Assembly (NCBI GenBank): GCA_021209875.1
Contig: JAGYVD010000011.1
Span: 1-64,000, forward strand
Length of the DNA stretch: 64,000 nt
DNA from: Rosellinia necatrix
Lineage: Eukaryota > Ascomycota > Sordariomycetes > Xylariales > Xylariaceae
Direction of reading: 5' to 3'
In this document: piece after piece, positions 24,331 to 38,700 of the stretch
Numbering within the stretch: the stretch's first letter is position 1
Layout of the letters: each line of letters begins with the position of its first letter
Notes under the pieces: generated by a model
The model's input: only the letters and a program-made list of their open reading frames with translations
What the model was told of the DNA's origin: nothing
Database searches by the model: none
Program-made: the position numbers and the translations under genes

Positions 24331-25877
24331 TAATATTCTGGTCCGGACAAGATCAGGATCGGTGGGCGTGGGGTGTAGTTCGTCCACCAGTTGGGCAATA
24401 AAGATTAGATAGGCGGCGACCTATGGGCAGGTCAAGGCCACCAAGGTATGGAGAAGCAGATTACTACTAGAGAAGATGTGGTGTGGCATATACTAAGTAG
24501 TTATGGTCGGTGATCAGGTCGTCGCGCAAATGCTCTGCTGTTCGACAGCCGGCCTACTCTCTCGCTTGGTGCGAACAGTCCTGAAGAAAGAAAAGCTACC
24601 TGTCACACAGGTATACCTGGACATCTGGGCAGGTACAGACCATGGCCTGCCTATCGATTACCTACCTACCTAGAGTAGATAGTTTAGGTGGGCCAGGAGA
24701 TAGATACATACCCAGGTACGCTGAATAAAAGCTGAACTGTGTAGTGGAGGTACCGTACCTTCTGTAAATATAGACATTGGGTAGGGAAGTACTCGGAGTA
24801 GGTACCTGGGTAGGTAAAGTGGGTATCCACGTACATTGGATTGGATTGGAATGTGGTATGTGGTCGGAAGCAGACAAACAGCCCCTGATTATGTAAGACT
24901 GCGCCTTGGCTACAGGCAATTGCACCACAGCACTCTTCTTCGCGCCTACCGAATGAACATGGGTAGGTAGATCTGACAGCCAGAGATGGGAGTAGCTACT
25001 GATGCACATGCCCCAGGTTAGATGCTTTGATGTAGGTACCTAAGGCGAAACTACCTGCTTATCTAAGTACTTACCTCCACTCAAGACAGGACTTTGGGGC
25101 ATGTGATTATAACATAACTAGGTGCTGAGGCGTATTTAATATAGGATTGGTTTTTTTTTTTTTGGACTGGTTGATGGGGGTAACAGCAGTGAGTCCAATT
25201 AGTTAGTTACTACCTATAGTGGCCGACATATTGAAGTCAACAAGTCTGGGTCTACCCATGTCACCAAGGATGTTATCGCTATTACTTCAAAACTAAAGCG
25301 CAAACTGCAGAACTAGTAGCTACCAGGTAAAAACATACAAAAGACGAACTATATGCCGCCCGCCAATGAGACCCCATAAATTAATCTCATTGCCTCCCAC
25401 TTAGGGAACTATATGCATAGTGTACATGTGTGCCTATTGGGTTATTGAAATCTAGACAATAAGCGTCAGTCGCTTATATGAACAAATATCAAAATATTAC
25501 TAGATTTATCCTGGTAAGGCAAGCTAGCGCTAACCTCGGCTGCCAAGAGATAGCTTAACCCATTCGTCAACTGACCTTGGTTAACGAAAGGTCGCCTTCC
25601 TCTTGGCCTATCCACTCAAGTAGTTATCTCTTACTCACTCACTCACTTTGGTCTCTCGAGCATTTCAAGCAGATCTACAATCTTTATGAGTCTTCCCTTC
25701 CGCTATATATTCAATCGCTTTCTCTCGACCAAGTTTAATCTTCAGAATTTGAAGTTGCATTTAAATGAGCGACAAATTTCACCCCACCTTCATTTTGTTC
25801 CCCTCCCGGTTGTTCTTTAACTTACAACAGCAACCTATTTCTCTCATCATCAACCCGCCTCGCTCCCCAGCTCCAAC

Positions 25878-26632
25878 ATGGCAAATAACCAGAAGCATAC
25901 CACAGATATTAGGCAGACTAGAGATGCAATCGGGAAATTAGAGGGGTTTTTAAAATCATTTGTCGAGGCATATAAAGACCCTCAAAACTACGTAAGTAAC
26001 TATACCCCGGCGGTCTTACAGTAAATCTCCTCAGTTTTTATTCAACTACCTTGGTATGCAGATAGGTAGGTAGGTAGTTGGTGGTCGCATCACGGACGCC
26101 TCATATCTATGCTCCACTTTCTGTATCCCAATCACCTCTCCCTCTCTCCTCCGCCCAACCCATCTCACGGAGCAAGCACCTAATCCTCGGGCTCACATCT
26201 CTCGAGAAGGATTGGTCGACGGCCATCATACAGAACATATCCATCGTCTCCCACTCCGCGTCGCCGCCCCATCCCCGCGTCACCTTCAGGTTCGCCGTCC
26301 AGCCCATACACGCCAACACGCTGGGCAACCTGCATGGCGGATGCACCTCGACCATCTTTGACATATGCACCACCTTCCCGCTGCAGATGATCTCGCGGCC
26401 CGGCTTCTGGCAGTACGGCGGCGTGAGTCGCACGCTGAACGTTACCTATTTACGGCCCGTGCCCGTCGGCACTACCGTGGACGTCGAGTGCGAGATCGTG
26501 CATGCGGGCCAGAGGCTGAGCACCCTGCGGGGCGTCATGAGGACTGCGACGGACGATGGGACGAATGGTCCCGTATTGGCTATTTGTGAGCATGGCAAGG
26601 TCAACATTGACCCGCCCGCCGAAAAGCTATAA
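25878..26632 (+). CDS. Hotdog-fold acyl-CoA thioesterase (THEM2/PaaI-like)
   Basis: Exon 1 (25878-25991) encodes 38 residues starting [18 protein letters not shown], preceded by CCAAC. An 86-bp intron (25992-26077, GTAAGT to GTAGGTAG) joins in phase to exon 2 (26078-26632). Exon 2 carries the 4HBT signature [19 protein letters not shown], with the HGG loop and the Asp that acts as general base in this family. Next come the [20 protein letters not shown] strand, [11 protein letters not shown] and a C-terminal ICEHGKVNI. Proteins of this type hydrolyse acyl-CoA as oligomeric hotdog enzymes; the substrate cannot be told from sequence. The acceptor is uncertain because four TAG triplets lie in the GTAGGTAG run; this one keeps the frame open. 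A related 3'-end fragment lies at 43657-43749. Confidence 0.85.
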
Positions 26633-28075
26633 TCAACAGCAGAAGCCAATGGATTGGCTATAATGTAGTCTACTCCAATTCCAGATAAAATAAGATTACC
26701 TTTGTCTATTTTGAAGGCCGAGCTTGGGCTGCGTCTTTTAGCGTTGGTATTGGCTAAAAGAAACTTGACGACCTTGGGCAGTACAATGCTATCTTTCATC
26801 CCAGGTACAAGGGCTGGACAGTCTTTTCGAGGATTCTGCTAATATATTTCAACCATCACTACCATTAATACCCGGATGCATTCATTCGCTGTAGCTGTGA
26901 GAGGGGTGTTCTGCTGTTTTTACAGGAAGCTGGTCCTCCTGCCTAGATCGTCCTTTGGGGACCATCACATACATGGGAGCTGACTGCAGCAAAGAGGGGT
27001 CATGAGATCAGTACGAATTACTAAAATACACCGTATAGAAAGACATGGTATAAATAGCAAGATTCGAACTCTGGGGTCGCTGAGCAAATCTTTCCTTTTC
27101 CATCTAACCTTATGGCTGAATAAGTATAATAGCGAAATAGGTTTTAGGTCTTTTATCATATGGACCTGATTGATTGATTGCCGTCTTAGTATGAAGCCAT
27201 ACATACGCTTCCTAATTCTATTTCATATTCAGTAGCCGGCCTATTTGATCCTCGCGAATTCTTTCACATAGTATATTCTCTAGGTGCACTGTATCCAATC
27301 GCCCAGGTCACTTACTTTTGTTTTATTCCACTACCTAACTGACCTGCAAGCTTTTTCTCAGCGCTTATACGGCCCTCTTCCTGTCATAACACAGCTTTTC
27401 ATATCGATCCCCGATCGTCCGGAATTCCCCAGGAAAGATGAGGGTGTCGTCTTGCCGTGCCTACGGAACGGCCGAGATACAATTGGTGTTGCTATTCGCC
27501 AACGTATTCTTTATGTACGATGTGCCCACTCAAAACTGCCTCCTCGGGTATGCTTGACACGCTACCTCATCATCCAATCACGCCTCAGGTATCGTCCTGT
27601 CCCCGGCAATCGCCCGATAGTCGCTACATCTATGTTCGATTCCGTCTATGTACATCTAGAATTGACCGATCTCACGCCACCTGGTAGAGGACTACTGTAG
27701 CTGGGAAGTTACCGATCATACGGAGTCTGCGAACAGTCCGCATTCATCCTTCACTCAGACACCAGGGGCCCAGAACCAGGCGCAGCCCAACATGCCCATG
27801 GAAATGCAAGACTTCTTTCTCGCCTTTCAACCAGACCCTTACAACGACCGAAGGCTGCGATGAGCCAGTCCGTTTTGAAACGAGCCGGTACCAAACTGCT
27901 TGTCTTCCACCTAACAGACCAGGCATGATTAACTCCATTAGTAGTCAAGAAGTGGGCGTTCTACATCTTATCACTATTTATACATGAAAACTTATTGAAT
28001 CACGCAGGTTTATAGTTGCTAGAGAACTATTTCACATAATCATAGCTATGGATAATTATCGATCAACATTGTTAT
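26633..28075. other. Intergenic, no convincing gene
   Basis: Composition drifts toward AT as the second RIP-type block is approached. Open frames at 26965-27204 (minus) and 27284-27700 (plus) show no domain or coding signature. The GATTCGAACTC near 27060 recalls a tRNA T-loop but has no cloverleaf around it. Confidence 0.5.
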
Positions 28076-28237
28076 TGTCACAGTTTATACTGCTAGTAGT
28101 TCTAGAAATGACTTATGTTATTACATAAGGAGGGAAAACTCTTCGCTTAGTTAATCGCCAGCTATTTATTTTTTTTATATATAATATTCTAGCTTATGTT
28201 TTAATAAAGTTTTTAAGTTAGAACTAGTTCTATAATA
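28076..28237. repeat. LTR of element B, left copy
   Basis: A 162-bp copy. Its first 110 bases keep normal composition (TTACATAAGGAGGGAAAAC), while its 3' third is strongly mutated. The border of the AT-rich block therefore runs through the LTR. Confidence 0.8.
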
Positions 28238-30357
28238 ATATTTTTTTTTTTAAACTATAAATGCTTTTATTTATAAAATAAAATCTTTAATAAATAATAG
28301 CTAAATATTTTTTTTAAAATTTTAGCGTTATAAAATAAATATTATATAATATGTTTTTTTTTTAAACCGTTAAATAAATGTTTTTTGTTTTTTTAAAAAT
28401 AAGTCTGCAGCAATATAAAATTTATATACTGTTTTTATAAAATAAATATTATATAATATATATTTTTTTAAACTATTAAATATATGCTTTTTTATTTTTT
28501 TTAAACATAAGCCGCCGGTAATATAAAGCTTGCTTATTATTTTTAAATATAAATATTTTTTTAATTTATTTATTTATTTTTTTTTTAGTTTTTAAATTTT
28601 TTTTTATTGTTCTGTTTTTATTTTATTTTTCTGCTTTTAAAAACTTTCTGTTTTATTTTTTTTTTTTTTTTGTTTTGTTTTGCTGCTTTTTATACTTTTT
28701 ATTATTTATATATTTAAACATAAAATATTAAAAAGCAGCTTTATTATTTAAAAACAGCTAAATTATATATTTACTGTTTTTATTAATAAAAACTATTAAA
28801 TATTAATAATATATAAAATATAAAAATATTTATAAACTTATAAATATATATTTATTTATTGTTTTTTATTATTATATTTTAAGCTTTTTATTTTAAATAT
28901 TAATTTATAGCTGTTAAACTATTTTAGTTATATTAAATAACGCTGCTAATTTAATAGTAATTTTATTTAATATAACTGTTTTTAGTTTTTTTTAAAAAAA
29001 AAAGCTAATAATAATAACATATTATTAAACTAAAAATATAATTTTTATTTAAGTTTTACTGCTGTTTTAATAAGCTATATGTTAATTTAGTTTTTTTTTA
29101 AAATATAAAAAAAAATGCTATAAATAGCATTTTTAATTAATATTAAAAAATAAAAATAATATATTTTATTTTTTTATTTTTTTTTATTATTTTTAATATA
29201 TTTTTAATAGTTTTATAAACAAGCTTATAATATTTTTTTATTTTTACTGCTAATTTGTTTTTTTATTTAATTGTTTTTTATTATAAAAATATTGCTATTA
29301 TTATAACTTAAAAAAATAAACAGCTTTTTTGTTTTTTTTTTAATAATATAAAAGCTGCTGTTTAATAAATTGTTAAAAAAATTTTTATAAACATTTTTAT
29401 TATAAGCTTTTTTATATTAGCTTTTTTATAACAAGTTAATATTAAAATATTAATTTTTTAGTTTAAAATTATTAATAAAATATAAACTAATAAGCTTAAT
29501 ACTATTATTATAATAAAAGCTCTGCAGGATTTTTTTATTAAAATTTAACTATATTATTTTAGCGTTAATATTATTAAAACTAAATAACGTAAAAATTTTT
29601 AAACTTTTTTAAACTTTTAAATATATAAGTTTTAATTTTATTAATAATCGCTTTTATAGTTTTATTTTATTGTTATGTTTTTGCTGTTATATTAGTTTTT
29701 TTTAAAGTTTTTTTAATATATAATATAATTTTTCGGTTTTTTTTATTAATTATTTATTTTTAAGTTTTTTAACTTCTATTTATTTTTATATTATATATTT
29801 TTAATAAAACTTATTAGCAGCGTTTTATTTATAGTTTGTTTTGCTTTTATTTTTATAATAACTTTGTTTTATTTTTACTACAGCATATAAAAATTAGCAT
29901 TTTATTTTTTTTTTTTTTTTTTTTTTAATTAATGCTTTCTTTTATATAACCTATAGAATCAAGTATATATGTTTTTTTTTTTTTTTTTTAAAGTATAATT
30001 ATGCTTGCTTTTAAAGCTATCCTAAAAGGCCTGGTTTTTTTAGGTTTATTTTATAGAACGTTTATAATTTTATATTATATTTTTTTAAGTTTTTTGCTAG
30101 TTTTTATATTAATTTATAAAAAACTGGCTATTAAATCTTATATATTAGCCCTTTAAATAATTAATGTTTTAAATTTAAAACAGCTTTAAATAACTATTTT
30201 ATTTTTTTTTTGTTTTTTTTTTTAATAAAATAATACTATCTGTTTTATTATTATATTATTTATTAACTAAGTTTTGTTTTTTTAGCCTAAATTATATAAG
30301 CTGTAATAATAAAATATAAAAAATAAAAAAAATATTATATTGCTTTAAAAGCTATAC

Positions 30358-30670
30358 TGTTAAATGGGCTTTGTATGTGCGATGCACGTACTGTTCACGC
30401 GTGAAACAGAATACAACTTCTTGTTATACGATATCTATTATGCTTAATGATTCTATTTAAGTAATTATCGTGCGTAGCATTATTTCAAGTTTTGCACGAG
30501 AATTCTGCTAGCGTACGACCTACTGAGATAACAGCGATAACACAGCTTATTTTACGTATAAAACATACACGCTGTATATATATACGTGACATGTACGCCA
30601 TATGCTTATACGAAACATATGCACGTACGACAGCTGTAAGTAACTGCAACCAATTGCCATAGTTCTAATA
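30358..30670. repeat. Lone 313-bp LTR of family C, little mutated
   Basis: This copy is exactly 313 bp, as are the two LTRs of element C at 35472 and 42680, and aligns with both along its length. It keeps most C and G positions, for example the 30500-30545 region, in the middle of near-pure AT sequence. ATAC flanks both sides (30354-30357 and 30671-30674), but a 5-bp duplication as in element C is not evident. No partner LTR of its own is seen, so it is best read as a solo LTR. Confidence 0.8.
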
Positions 30671-33600
30671 ATACAGCTATTAATCGCTAATAAACTTTAG
30701 TTATTTTAAAAAAGCTAATTTATTTGTTTGCTAGTTTTAAAAAAAGTTATATTATTTATATGTTTTTAATGCTAATTTATACTCTATTTTTAGCTTTATA
30801 AATTAAAACATTTAAACAGTATATGTTTACTAAAATAACGTATTAGTTTTAAGCTTTATTTATAAACGCTTTAGCTTTTTTTATTATTTTTTAGATTTTG
30901 TTAATTATATTTTCTGCTGCTAAAAATTTGTTTTATTAAGTTTTTATTTTATGTTTAATAAAGTTTTTAAAAAGTTTTATATTTATTAAAAAGTGCCAGC
31001 CGTAGTTAATAAAAAATAAGCTAAATCCGGTTGTTTTTAAAGTCTGGTTATTTATTATAAATTTATTAAATAATAGCTAGTTTATTTAATTATTTTAGTA
31101 GTAGCTATAATATGCTTAAAAATATTATTTTATTATAGCATTAATTATTTCTGTTTAATTATTAGTTTTTAAGTAATATATTATTAATGTTTTAAGCTGC
31201 ATATTTAATTTATAATTTAGTTTTTTTTAAAATATAAATATAAATTAAAGTTTTTGTTTAAAATTATAATTTTAAAGCTTTATACAGCTGGAACATTTCC
31301 AACATAAAAATATTTGTAAATATAATTGCTTTTATATTTAAAACAGCTATAAAATGCTTTATTTTAATAAGCTTGTTTATTATTATTAATATATGCTAAT
31401 ATTTTATTTTATTTTATTAACAAGCTAGTAATAGCTTAATATAATTTATTAATATATTTATTTATAGTTTAAAAAGTATTAGTAAAAGTTTTAAAAATTT
31501 TGCTAGTATTATTTAAAAATTCTTAGTTTTTTAGCAGAAATAACAGCTTTTAATAAATATAGCTATATTTTATAATATATTAAACTAAACATATATTTTT
31601 TAAAGCAGGTCTTATATTTTAAACCTGCTAAAATAACCTGCTAGCGCTGCAGTATAAGTTTAATTAATAATTTTAATTTATACTGCTTTATAATTTAAAA
31701 TAAAAACCCGGCTTTTTATATATATACGTCTTTTTTTTATTTTATAGTTTATTAAAGCTATTCGAAATTTTTTTTTTAAATAACAGAATAAAAAACAAGC
31801 CTGCAGTAATTTAATAGCTTTTATTATTTTATAAGCTGTTTAAAAATATTTATAAGCTTTATTTATTAATATATTTATTATTTTTTTGCTAATAAATACA
31901 TATAATTTTATAAAAAGCTTAATTTTTTTTTTTATTTATTTTTTAAAAGCAGTATTTATAATCGGTTTATAAGCCGGTTATTTTTAAATCTGTTTTTTTT
32001 TACTAGTTAATTGCCTGGTTTTTAAAATAAAACATTAGGAATAGTAGCTTTATAGCCCGGTTTATATATAATTTAAAACTTAAAGTTGTTAAAAAATTCT
32101 GACCAGCAAACTTATTTTTAATTTAAAAGTTTTATAGTAGTAAAATACTAAAGGTTTTTATAATTTATAATTATTTTTATTATATTTTATAATTTTATAG
32201 TTTTAGTTGTTATTTTTTAAAAGCTTTTATAATAATAAATAGTTTTTTGTTATAAATTTTATAGTTATATTTTGCAAAGGTATATTTTATTAAAAAAAAA
32301 ACAACTAAGTGTTATTTTTTTGTTAGTCCGTTTTAATATAGAACTTTTTTTAATGCTTAATTTAAAGCATTTATTTTTATAATAGTTTTATATGCTAGTT
32401 TATAATAAACTAAAACAAATATTTTTATAAAAGCTTTTTTTAGTTTTTTAAACGCTGTTATTTTGTTTGCTAATAACAAGTTTAACCAGCTGTACTTATT
32501 TATTAATTTTATTAAAAAACAGGCTATTAAAAAAAAGCTTTAAATAAAACGGCGGTAATAGTTTATAAAACTAATAAACCGTTATAAATTTTTTAACGTT
32601 TATAATAGTTTTATTTTTTAATTGCTTATATTTTTATTAAATTTATACTAATTTTATTTATAAATATTATAAAGCTAAAATATTTTGTTTTAATAATATT
32701 AAATTTATATTTAGCAATATTTATAATAAGTTCTGCTTTAATTAGTTTTATAAACATATTATACATATGTTATTTATATTTTTTATAAGTTGCTATAAAT
32801 TAATATATTATTTAAATATATAATAATATATTTATTTAATATATTAAAAATATATTGTTTATATAATATTAAAACAAGCTAAAAGCTTCTGTTATATTAA
32901 AATTAACTATTAAATATTTAAACAAGCTTAGCTTAATAATAAACGCTGTTTTTATTTATTGCTAAAAGCGATTTAAAAATAGTTAAACGCTGCTGTAATA
33001 TTTAGTTTTATATAAACTTTAGCTTTATATAATATATTTAAAATTTTTTATATTAAAAAAATCAAGTAGCGATTTTTAACTATAATATTATTTAGTTTTT
33101 TATAGTTTATATAAATTTTAATACTTTTTTTAAATTTTTTAGCTAATAATATAAACGCAGCTGCTAATAAGTTGCTTAATTTAATAAATTTTTTATTAAA
33201 TATTTATTTAAATATTTTTATATAATAAATAGTTTTTATTATAATATCAGCTTTATTTAATAGTTTAATAATATTATTTTAAGCATTAAATTTATTTTAT
33301 AGTTAAAAAGTCTATATAACAGTAGTTTTTCTACGTTTATTAATAAAAAAGCGTTAATAAAGTCGTAATATTTTTTTAATAGTCTGGCGTAGATTTTATT
33401 TTTAGTCACAGGTTTTTTTTTTTTTAAATATTTTTATATGTTTTTATTTTTTATTTTTTTAAGCTATAATATTTTTTATATTTAATTATAATAACTTTTG
33501 AGTTGCTTTAGTATTACTGTTTTTTAACTAGGTTTTTTTATAAAAATATGTCAGATTATTTCTAAAAATATATTTATTATTAATACGTTTATTAAACATT

Positions 33601-35471
33601 ATATTTTATTGCTTTTTTTAGCTTTTATTGCTTATATTACGTTTATAACTTTAATAAACTTTTTATTATTATATATTTAATTTAAATGCTTAGTATTTTA
33701 TATAATAATAAAAAGTTAAAAACGTTAAAAGTTATATAATTTTTAGTTTAATAGCTGTTTATTTTTTATCGATAGTTTTTAAACATAATATATTAAATTT
33801 AAACTTTTATATTTTTATTATTTTTTGCTTTTAATTTATAAAGTTTTTTTATTTAGTTAATATTAAAGTTATATTAGCGCAGCTATAGCAACTTTAATAT
33901 AACATCTAGGCCTAATAAAAGCTATATATATAATAAAAGAATTTTAATATATTTAGCTAGCATATATTTTATTTTATAATATTTAGTTATTATTTCTGCT
34001 AGCGTTCTGTTTATAAGTTAAAACAGTTTTAATTATAAAGCTTAAATTAAAAAAATTATATAATAATATAAAGTTTATATTAATAAAGCTAAATAAAAAC
34101 ATTTTAAGTTAATTAATATTTTAAATAAAATTAGCTTTTAATTATTATATTATATATTAATTTTAAAACTTAAAAATATATTAAGTTTTATTATTTTTAT
34201 ATATAAGTTTTTATTTTTGCTTTTATATATATATTTTTTTTATTTTTAGCTGCGTTTTTGCTAAAGCTTATTTGTTTTTAAACCGACCAGGCTTTTATTT
34301 GCTTAAATAACGTTTTTAATCAGGACTTTTTGTTAGCTTATAACAACAAACATATATATAATAGCTAGCTTTTTATAATATTTATAAAGCTTTTTAGTTT
34401 TATTTTATTTTTTTATTTTTATAATAAGTTTTTTAAATAAAGTTTTTTAATTTTGTTTAAGTTTATTAAATCGTTTTTATATTCGGTATTATTTTACTGC
34501 TGATTTATTAATATAAAAAAATATTATATCGTAGAACTTTTATTTATTATATTATTAAATAGTTTTTAAAAGTTTAATTTATTGATTTATTTTATTTAAT
34601 ATTAATTAGTTTATTTATAATATTAAAATATTTTAAAGCTTTTATTTATTTTAAATTTTAATATTTTAACTTGCTGTTTTTAAACTTTTTATTTTTATTT
34701 GCTAATTAAATAAACTTAGAAATAAAATTAATAAATAAAAATAATTTTTATACAAGTTGCTTAAAGTTTTTAATTGTTTTAATATATATATTTATTATAA
34801 TATAAACAGTATTAAATATATATAATATTATTTTATAGTTAATTTAAATTAATAATTATTTTATTATATTATTTAAATTGCTAGTTCTTATTTTTATTTA
34901 AGTTTAAATATAAACATACGTTATTTTTTAAATTATAAACATATATATAATATTTTATTAAACAAAATAAAAAATATAGTTTAATTAAACGTTAATTTAA
35001 TATATATTAATAATTATTAATTAATATATTTAATTTATTATTTAAATAAGTTAGTTTTTAATTTATTAAAAATAGTAGTTTATTAGTTTAAAATTAATAT
35101 AACGTTATTTTAACGCTTATTAATTATAAATTTTATAACAGTATAACATTAATTTAAAAGTTTAGTTATATAATTATATTAGTTTAATATTTAACCTGTT
35201 TTATTAGCATATTATTAAATTATTGCTATTAATTTACGCTTTTATAATTAAATTAATAATTTTAATTTTTAAAATTAAAATATTATTTTAGCTAAACCTG
35301 CACGTTTTAATTAAAACTAATATAGTTTATTAAAGTTTTTATTAATATAATATTATTAGCGCTCTATTATAGGTTTAAAAAATTTTATAGCAAAATAAAC
35401 ATAATATATTTTAATAAAACTAATATATTAATAAATATTAAATTAAAGCTTAACTTTAATAATAATATAAC

Positions 35472-35784
35472 TGTTGAATGGGCTTTGTACGTGCGATGCA
35501 CGTACTGTTCACGCGTGAAACAGAATACAACTTTTTGTTATATAATGTTTATTATGTTTAATAATTTTATTTAAATAATTATTATATATAGCATTATTTT
35601 AAGTTTTATATAAAAATTCTGCTAATATATAACTTATTAAAATAATAGTAATAATACAGCCTGTTTTATATATAAAGTATATATGCTGTATATATATATA
35701 TAATATATATATTATATGTTTATATAAAATATATATATATATAACAGCTATAAATAATTATAACTAATTATTATAGTTTTAACA
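35472..35784. repeat. LTR of element C, left copy
   Basis: The first 65 bases are essentially unmutated and contain the palindromes GTACGTGC-gat-GCACGTAC (35487-35505) and TTCACGCGTGAA (35508-35519). The remaining 250 bases are heavily C-to-T and G-to-A mutated relative to the lone copy at 30358. Confidence 0.85.
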
Positions 35785-38700
35785 TTAGCTTTTTTTTTAT
35801 TAATTATAGTTTTTATTTATATGTTGTTTTTGTTTATATATAGTTGTTTATATATATATAGTTGCTTGTTTATATATAATTGTTTTTTATATAAAGTTTT
35901 CTGTTTATATGCAGCTTTTAATTTATGCATGCTTTATATAGCTGCTGCCCGGTGCTTAAACTTAGGCCTAAAATTGCTAATATGCTTTCCGCTGCTTAAA
36001 TATACGTACGGCTTTATTTATAGCTAACTTTTGTTTTGCTGTTCTGTTTGTTTTTTTTTTTTTTTATATATGCATATATATATATATATATACACGTATA
36101 TAATAGCTTTTTTTTTATATAGTATAAATGCTAACTTTTAAAAGCTGCAGCATTAATAATAATAATAATAATAATATTTACTGCTGCTTCTGCTGCTACT
36201 GCCGCTGCTTTTGCGCCGCCTGCCTGTTTTTATTTTTGCTCTGCGTTTTTTAATAAAAATGTTTTATAGTTTATAAACTTTATTTATATAAAAAAAACAG
36301 CTAGATAAAAATTTATTATTTTTATAAAAATTTAAATTTGTTAAGCTTTAATATAATTTTTATATATTAATATATATAATTTTTTTTAAACAGATAATTA
36401 TTTATATATTTTTATTTTTTTTTATTAATAAGTTTTTATATATAATAAAATATTAAAAATACTATTACCGCCGTTTTTTTTTATAATATTTTATTTTAAG
36501 TAGCAGCTTTAAACGTTTTTATAAACGTTTAAGCTAAATTTATCTGTTATAAAAACTATTTTTAAGCTTTTTTAATTTAAAACTAAAAAATTTAATATTT
36601 AAAAATATATATAAATAAATTATATAATAACTGCTGCTATAATTAAAAAGCTTTATTTAATTTATATTATTAAATTTTTAGTTTTTAAAAAAACGTTTAT
36701 ATTTTTATATCTAGCGTTTATATAAAATATAATATTTTAATTATAATTAAAAAAAAAAAAAAAAAAAGTAACTTTTGATTTTTTTTTTAAAAAATTAATT
36801 GTTATATATAAATAAAAAAATATAAAGCTTAAAGTTTATTATATTAGTTTATTTATAGATTATAAACTTTTAAGCTTTGTTAGCTTTAGTTAAAAATTAA
36901 ATTTAAAACGTATAATAGTTAATTGTTGTATATATTATTACTATATTACTAGGGCTTATTTTTTAAAAGTTAAGCTTTTAATAATAGTTATATGTTTTTT
37001 ATATAAATAAAATAAAATTTAAGCTGTTATTATATAAAAAAAATAAAAATATTTAAAAATAAAAAAATAATAAAAAATAGCAAAGTTTAAGGTTTATAAT
37101 GTTTTTTTATAAACTTTAAACTTTGCAAGCTTTAGTTAAAAATTAAACCTAGGTTGTATAATAGTTAAATATAGTATATATTATTATTATACTATTAAAG
37201 CTTGTTTTTTTAAAAAGTCAGGTTTTTAGTTATGTTTATATTTTTTATTATATAATAAAATAAAGTTTATATTATTATTATATAAAAAAATAACGTTTAT
37301 TATTATATAAACTTTGCTTTTTATTATTTTTATTTTTTAATTTATTTTATATATATTTTAATTTATATAATTAGTTTATTTATAAATATTAAGTTTTTTA
37401 AAGTTTAGTTTAGTTTTTATTTAATAAATATATTTATTAAATTATTAGCACCGTTAATTTATTATATTTTAAAAAAAAAAATTTTTATACAATTTTTAAA
37501 GCAATATAATATTTATTATTAAATGTTTTTTTATATTATATTTAGTTTAATTAAACAGTTATATAATAATTTTAAATTTAAACATAAAATTATTAAAATT
37601 AAAAAACGTTTAAAATAATTAAGATTTTTAAATTATTATATATAAAGCTATTATATTATTAAATCTATTAATTATATTATACAGCTTATTTATTAAAACA
37701 CTTCAGGTAACTTTTTATATTTGCTAAAGTTTTAGTATATAATATTTTCAGTTATTTTAAAACTTGACTTTTTTTTTATATAATGCTTTATTATTAATAT
37801 AATAAAAAATCTAAGCTAAAAACTTATATTAGTATTATTTATAAAAAATCTGTTAATAAAAATAAACAGTTTTATATATATTAGGTTTAATAATATAAAA
37901 GTTAAACCTTGTTTAAAGTTATTTATTTATTATTAAATTTTTAATTTAAATTTTAATATTATTTAAAACTAGATTAATTATTTAAGCGGCTATTAATAAG
38001 TTGTATAAAACTTTTAGTTAATATATACTGCTAATATAAGCTTTTTTAGCCTGCTGTAAAACATAGTTTTAAGCAGTCTCTGTTGTGCGGAAGTTAACCT
38101 GGGCTAGTTGTTTGCTTTATTTTTTTTATATTAGGGTTATATTCTTTTTATATGATAATATAATTTAATTATTATTAAATTTAATTAAATGTTTTAATCG
38201 AAATATTTTTTTAGCTTTATGTAAAAATTAGCTTGTTTTAGCTTATGTTTTTTTTTTAAAAGTTTAATATAATAAAACTAAATATATTATCTGTTTATAG
38301 GCTAATAATATTAAAATTTTCTAGTTGTTTTATTATATATAATAAATATAAGTTAGATATAAATATAAACATGTTTAATTATTTTTAGTAGTATTAATAA
38401 TAAGTTTTAAACTAGTATAACTTTAATTCTGCTAGTTTATACAGCGGTTATACGATTTTTAAAATTGTTTTTTAAAATATTTTAGTTTAAGTTTGCTAAA
38501 TAGTTATATAAAGATCTTTTTTGCTAGCTTGTTTTTTAATTATATATACGTTTATATAATATTTTAAAGTTTATTTAAAATATTATAGTTATAAATTAAT
38601 AAAAGTTTAAATATTAACAGCAGTTTTTAGCTTATTTATTAAATAATTAAAAATTATATAAATATTATTTTTTTTAGCATTATTATATTTTTATATAACA

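Larger units (their letters stand above)
23364..25877. other. Long intergenic region with simple repeats
   Basis: This lies between the divergent striatin and thioesterase genes. It contains pentamer and decamer repeats at 24.09-24.33 kb and many TACCTA/TAGGTA words around 24.6-25.1 kb. Its last 250 bases are C/T-rich with CTCACTCACTCAC, which fits the thioesterase promoter. Open frames here are short or made by the repeats. Confidence 0.6.

Noticed and set aside
27059..27080. GATTCGAACTC, like the T-loop of a tRNA on the minus strand
   Set aside because: No pairing T-stem, no A box and no acceptor stem around it.
27284..27700. 138-residue plus-strand frame
   Set aside because: No domain, no promoter or splice context; composition like the surrounding intergenic sequence.
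30358..35784. Pairing the lone LTR at 30358 with the one at 35472 as one element
   Set aside because: Flanking pentamers do not match (TATAC against TTAGC), whereas 35472 and 42680 share a perfect ATAAC duplication.
35821..36027. 68-residue Tyr/Cys/Leu-rich frame in the AT block
   Set aside because: Low-complexity product of TATA/TGTTTA words inside the mutated element C; no coding signature.
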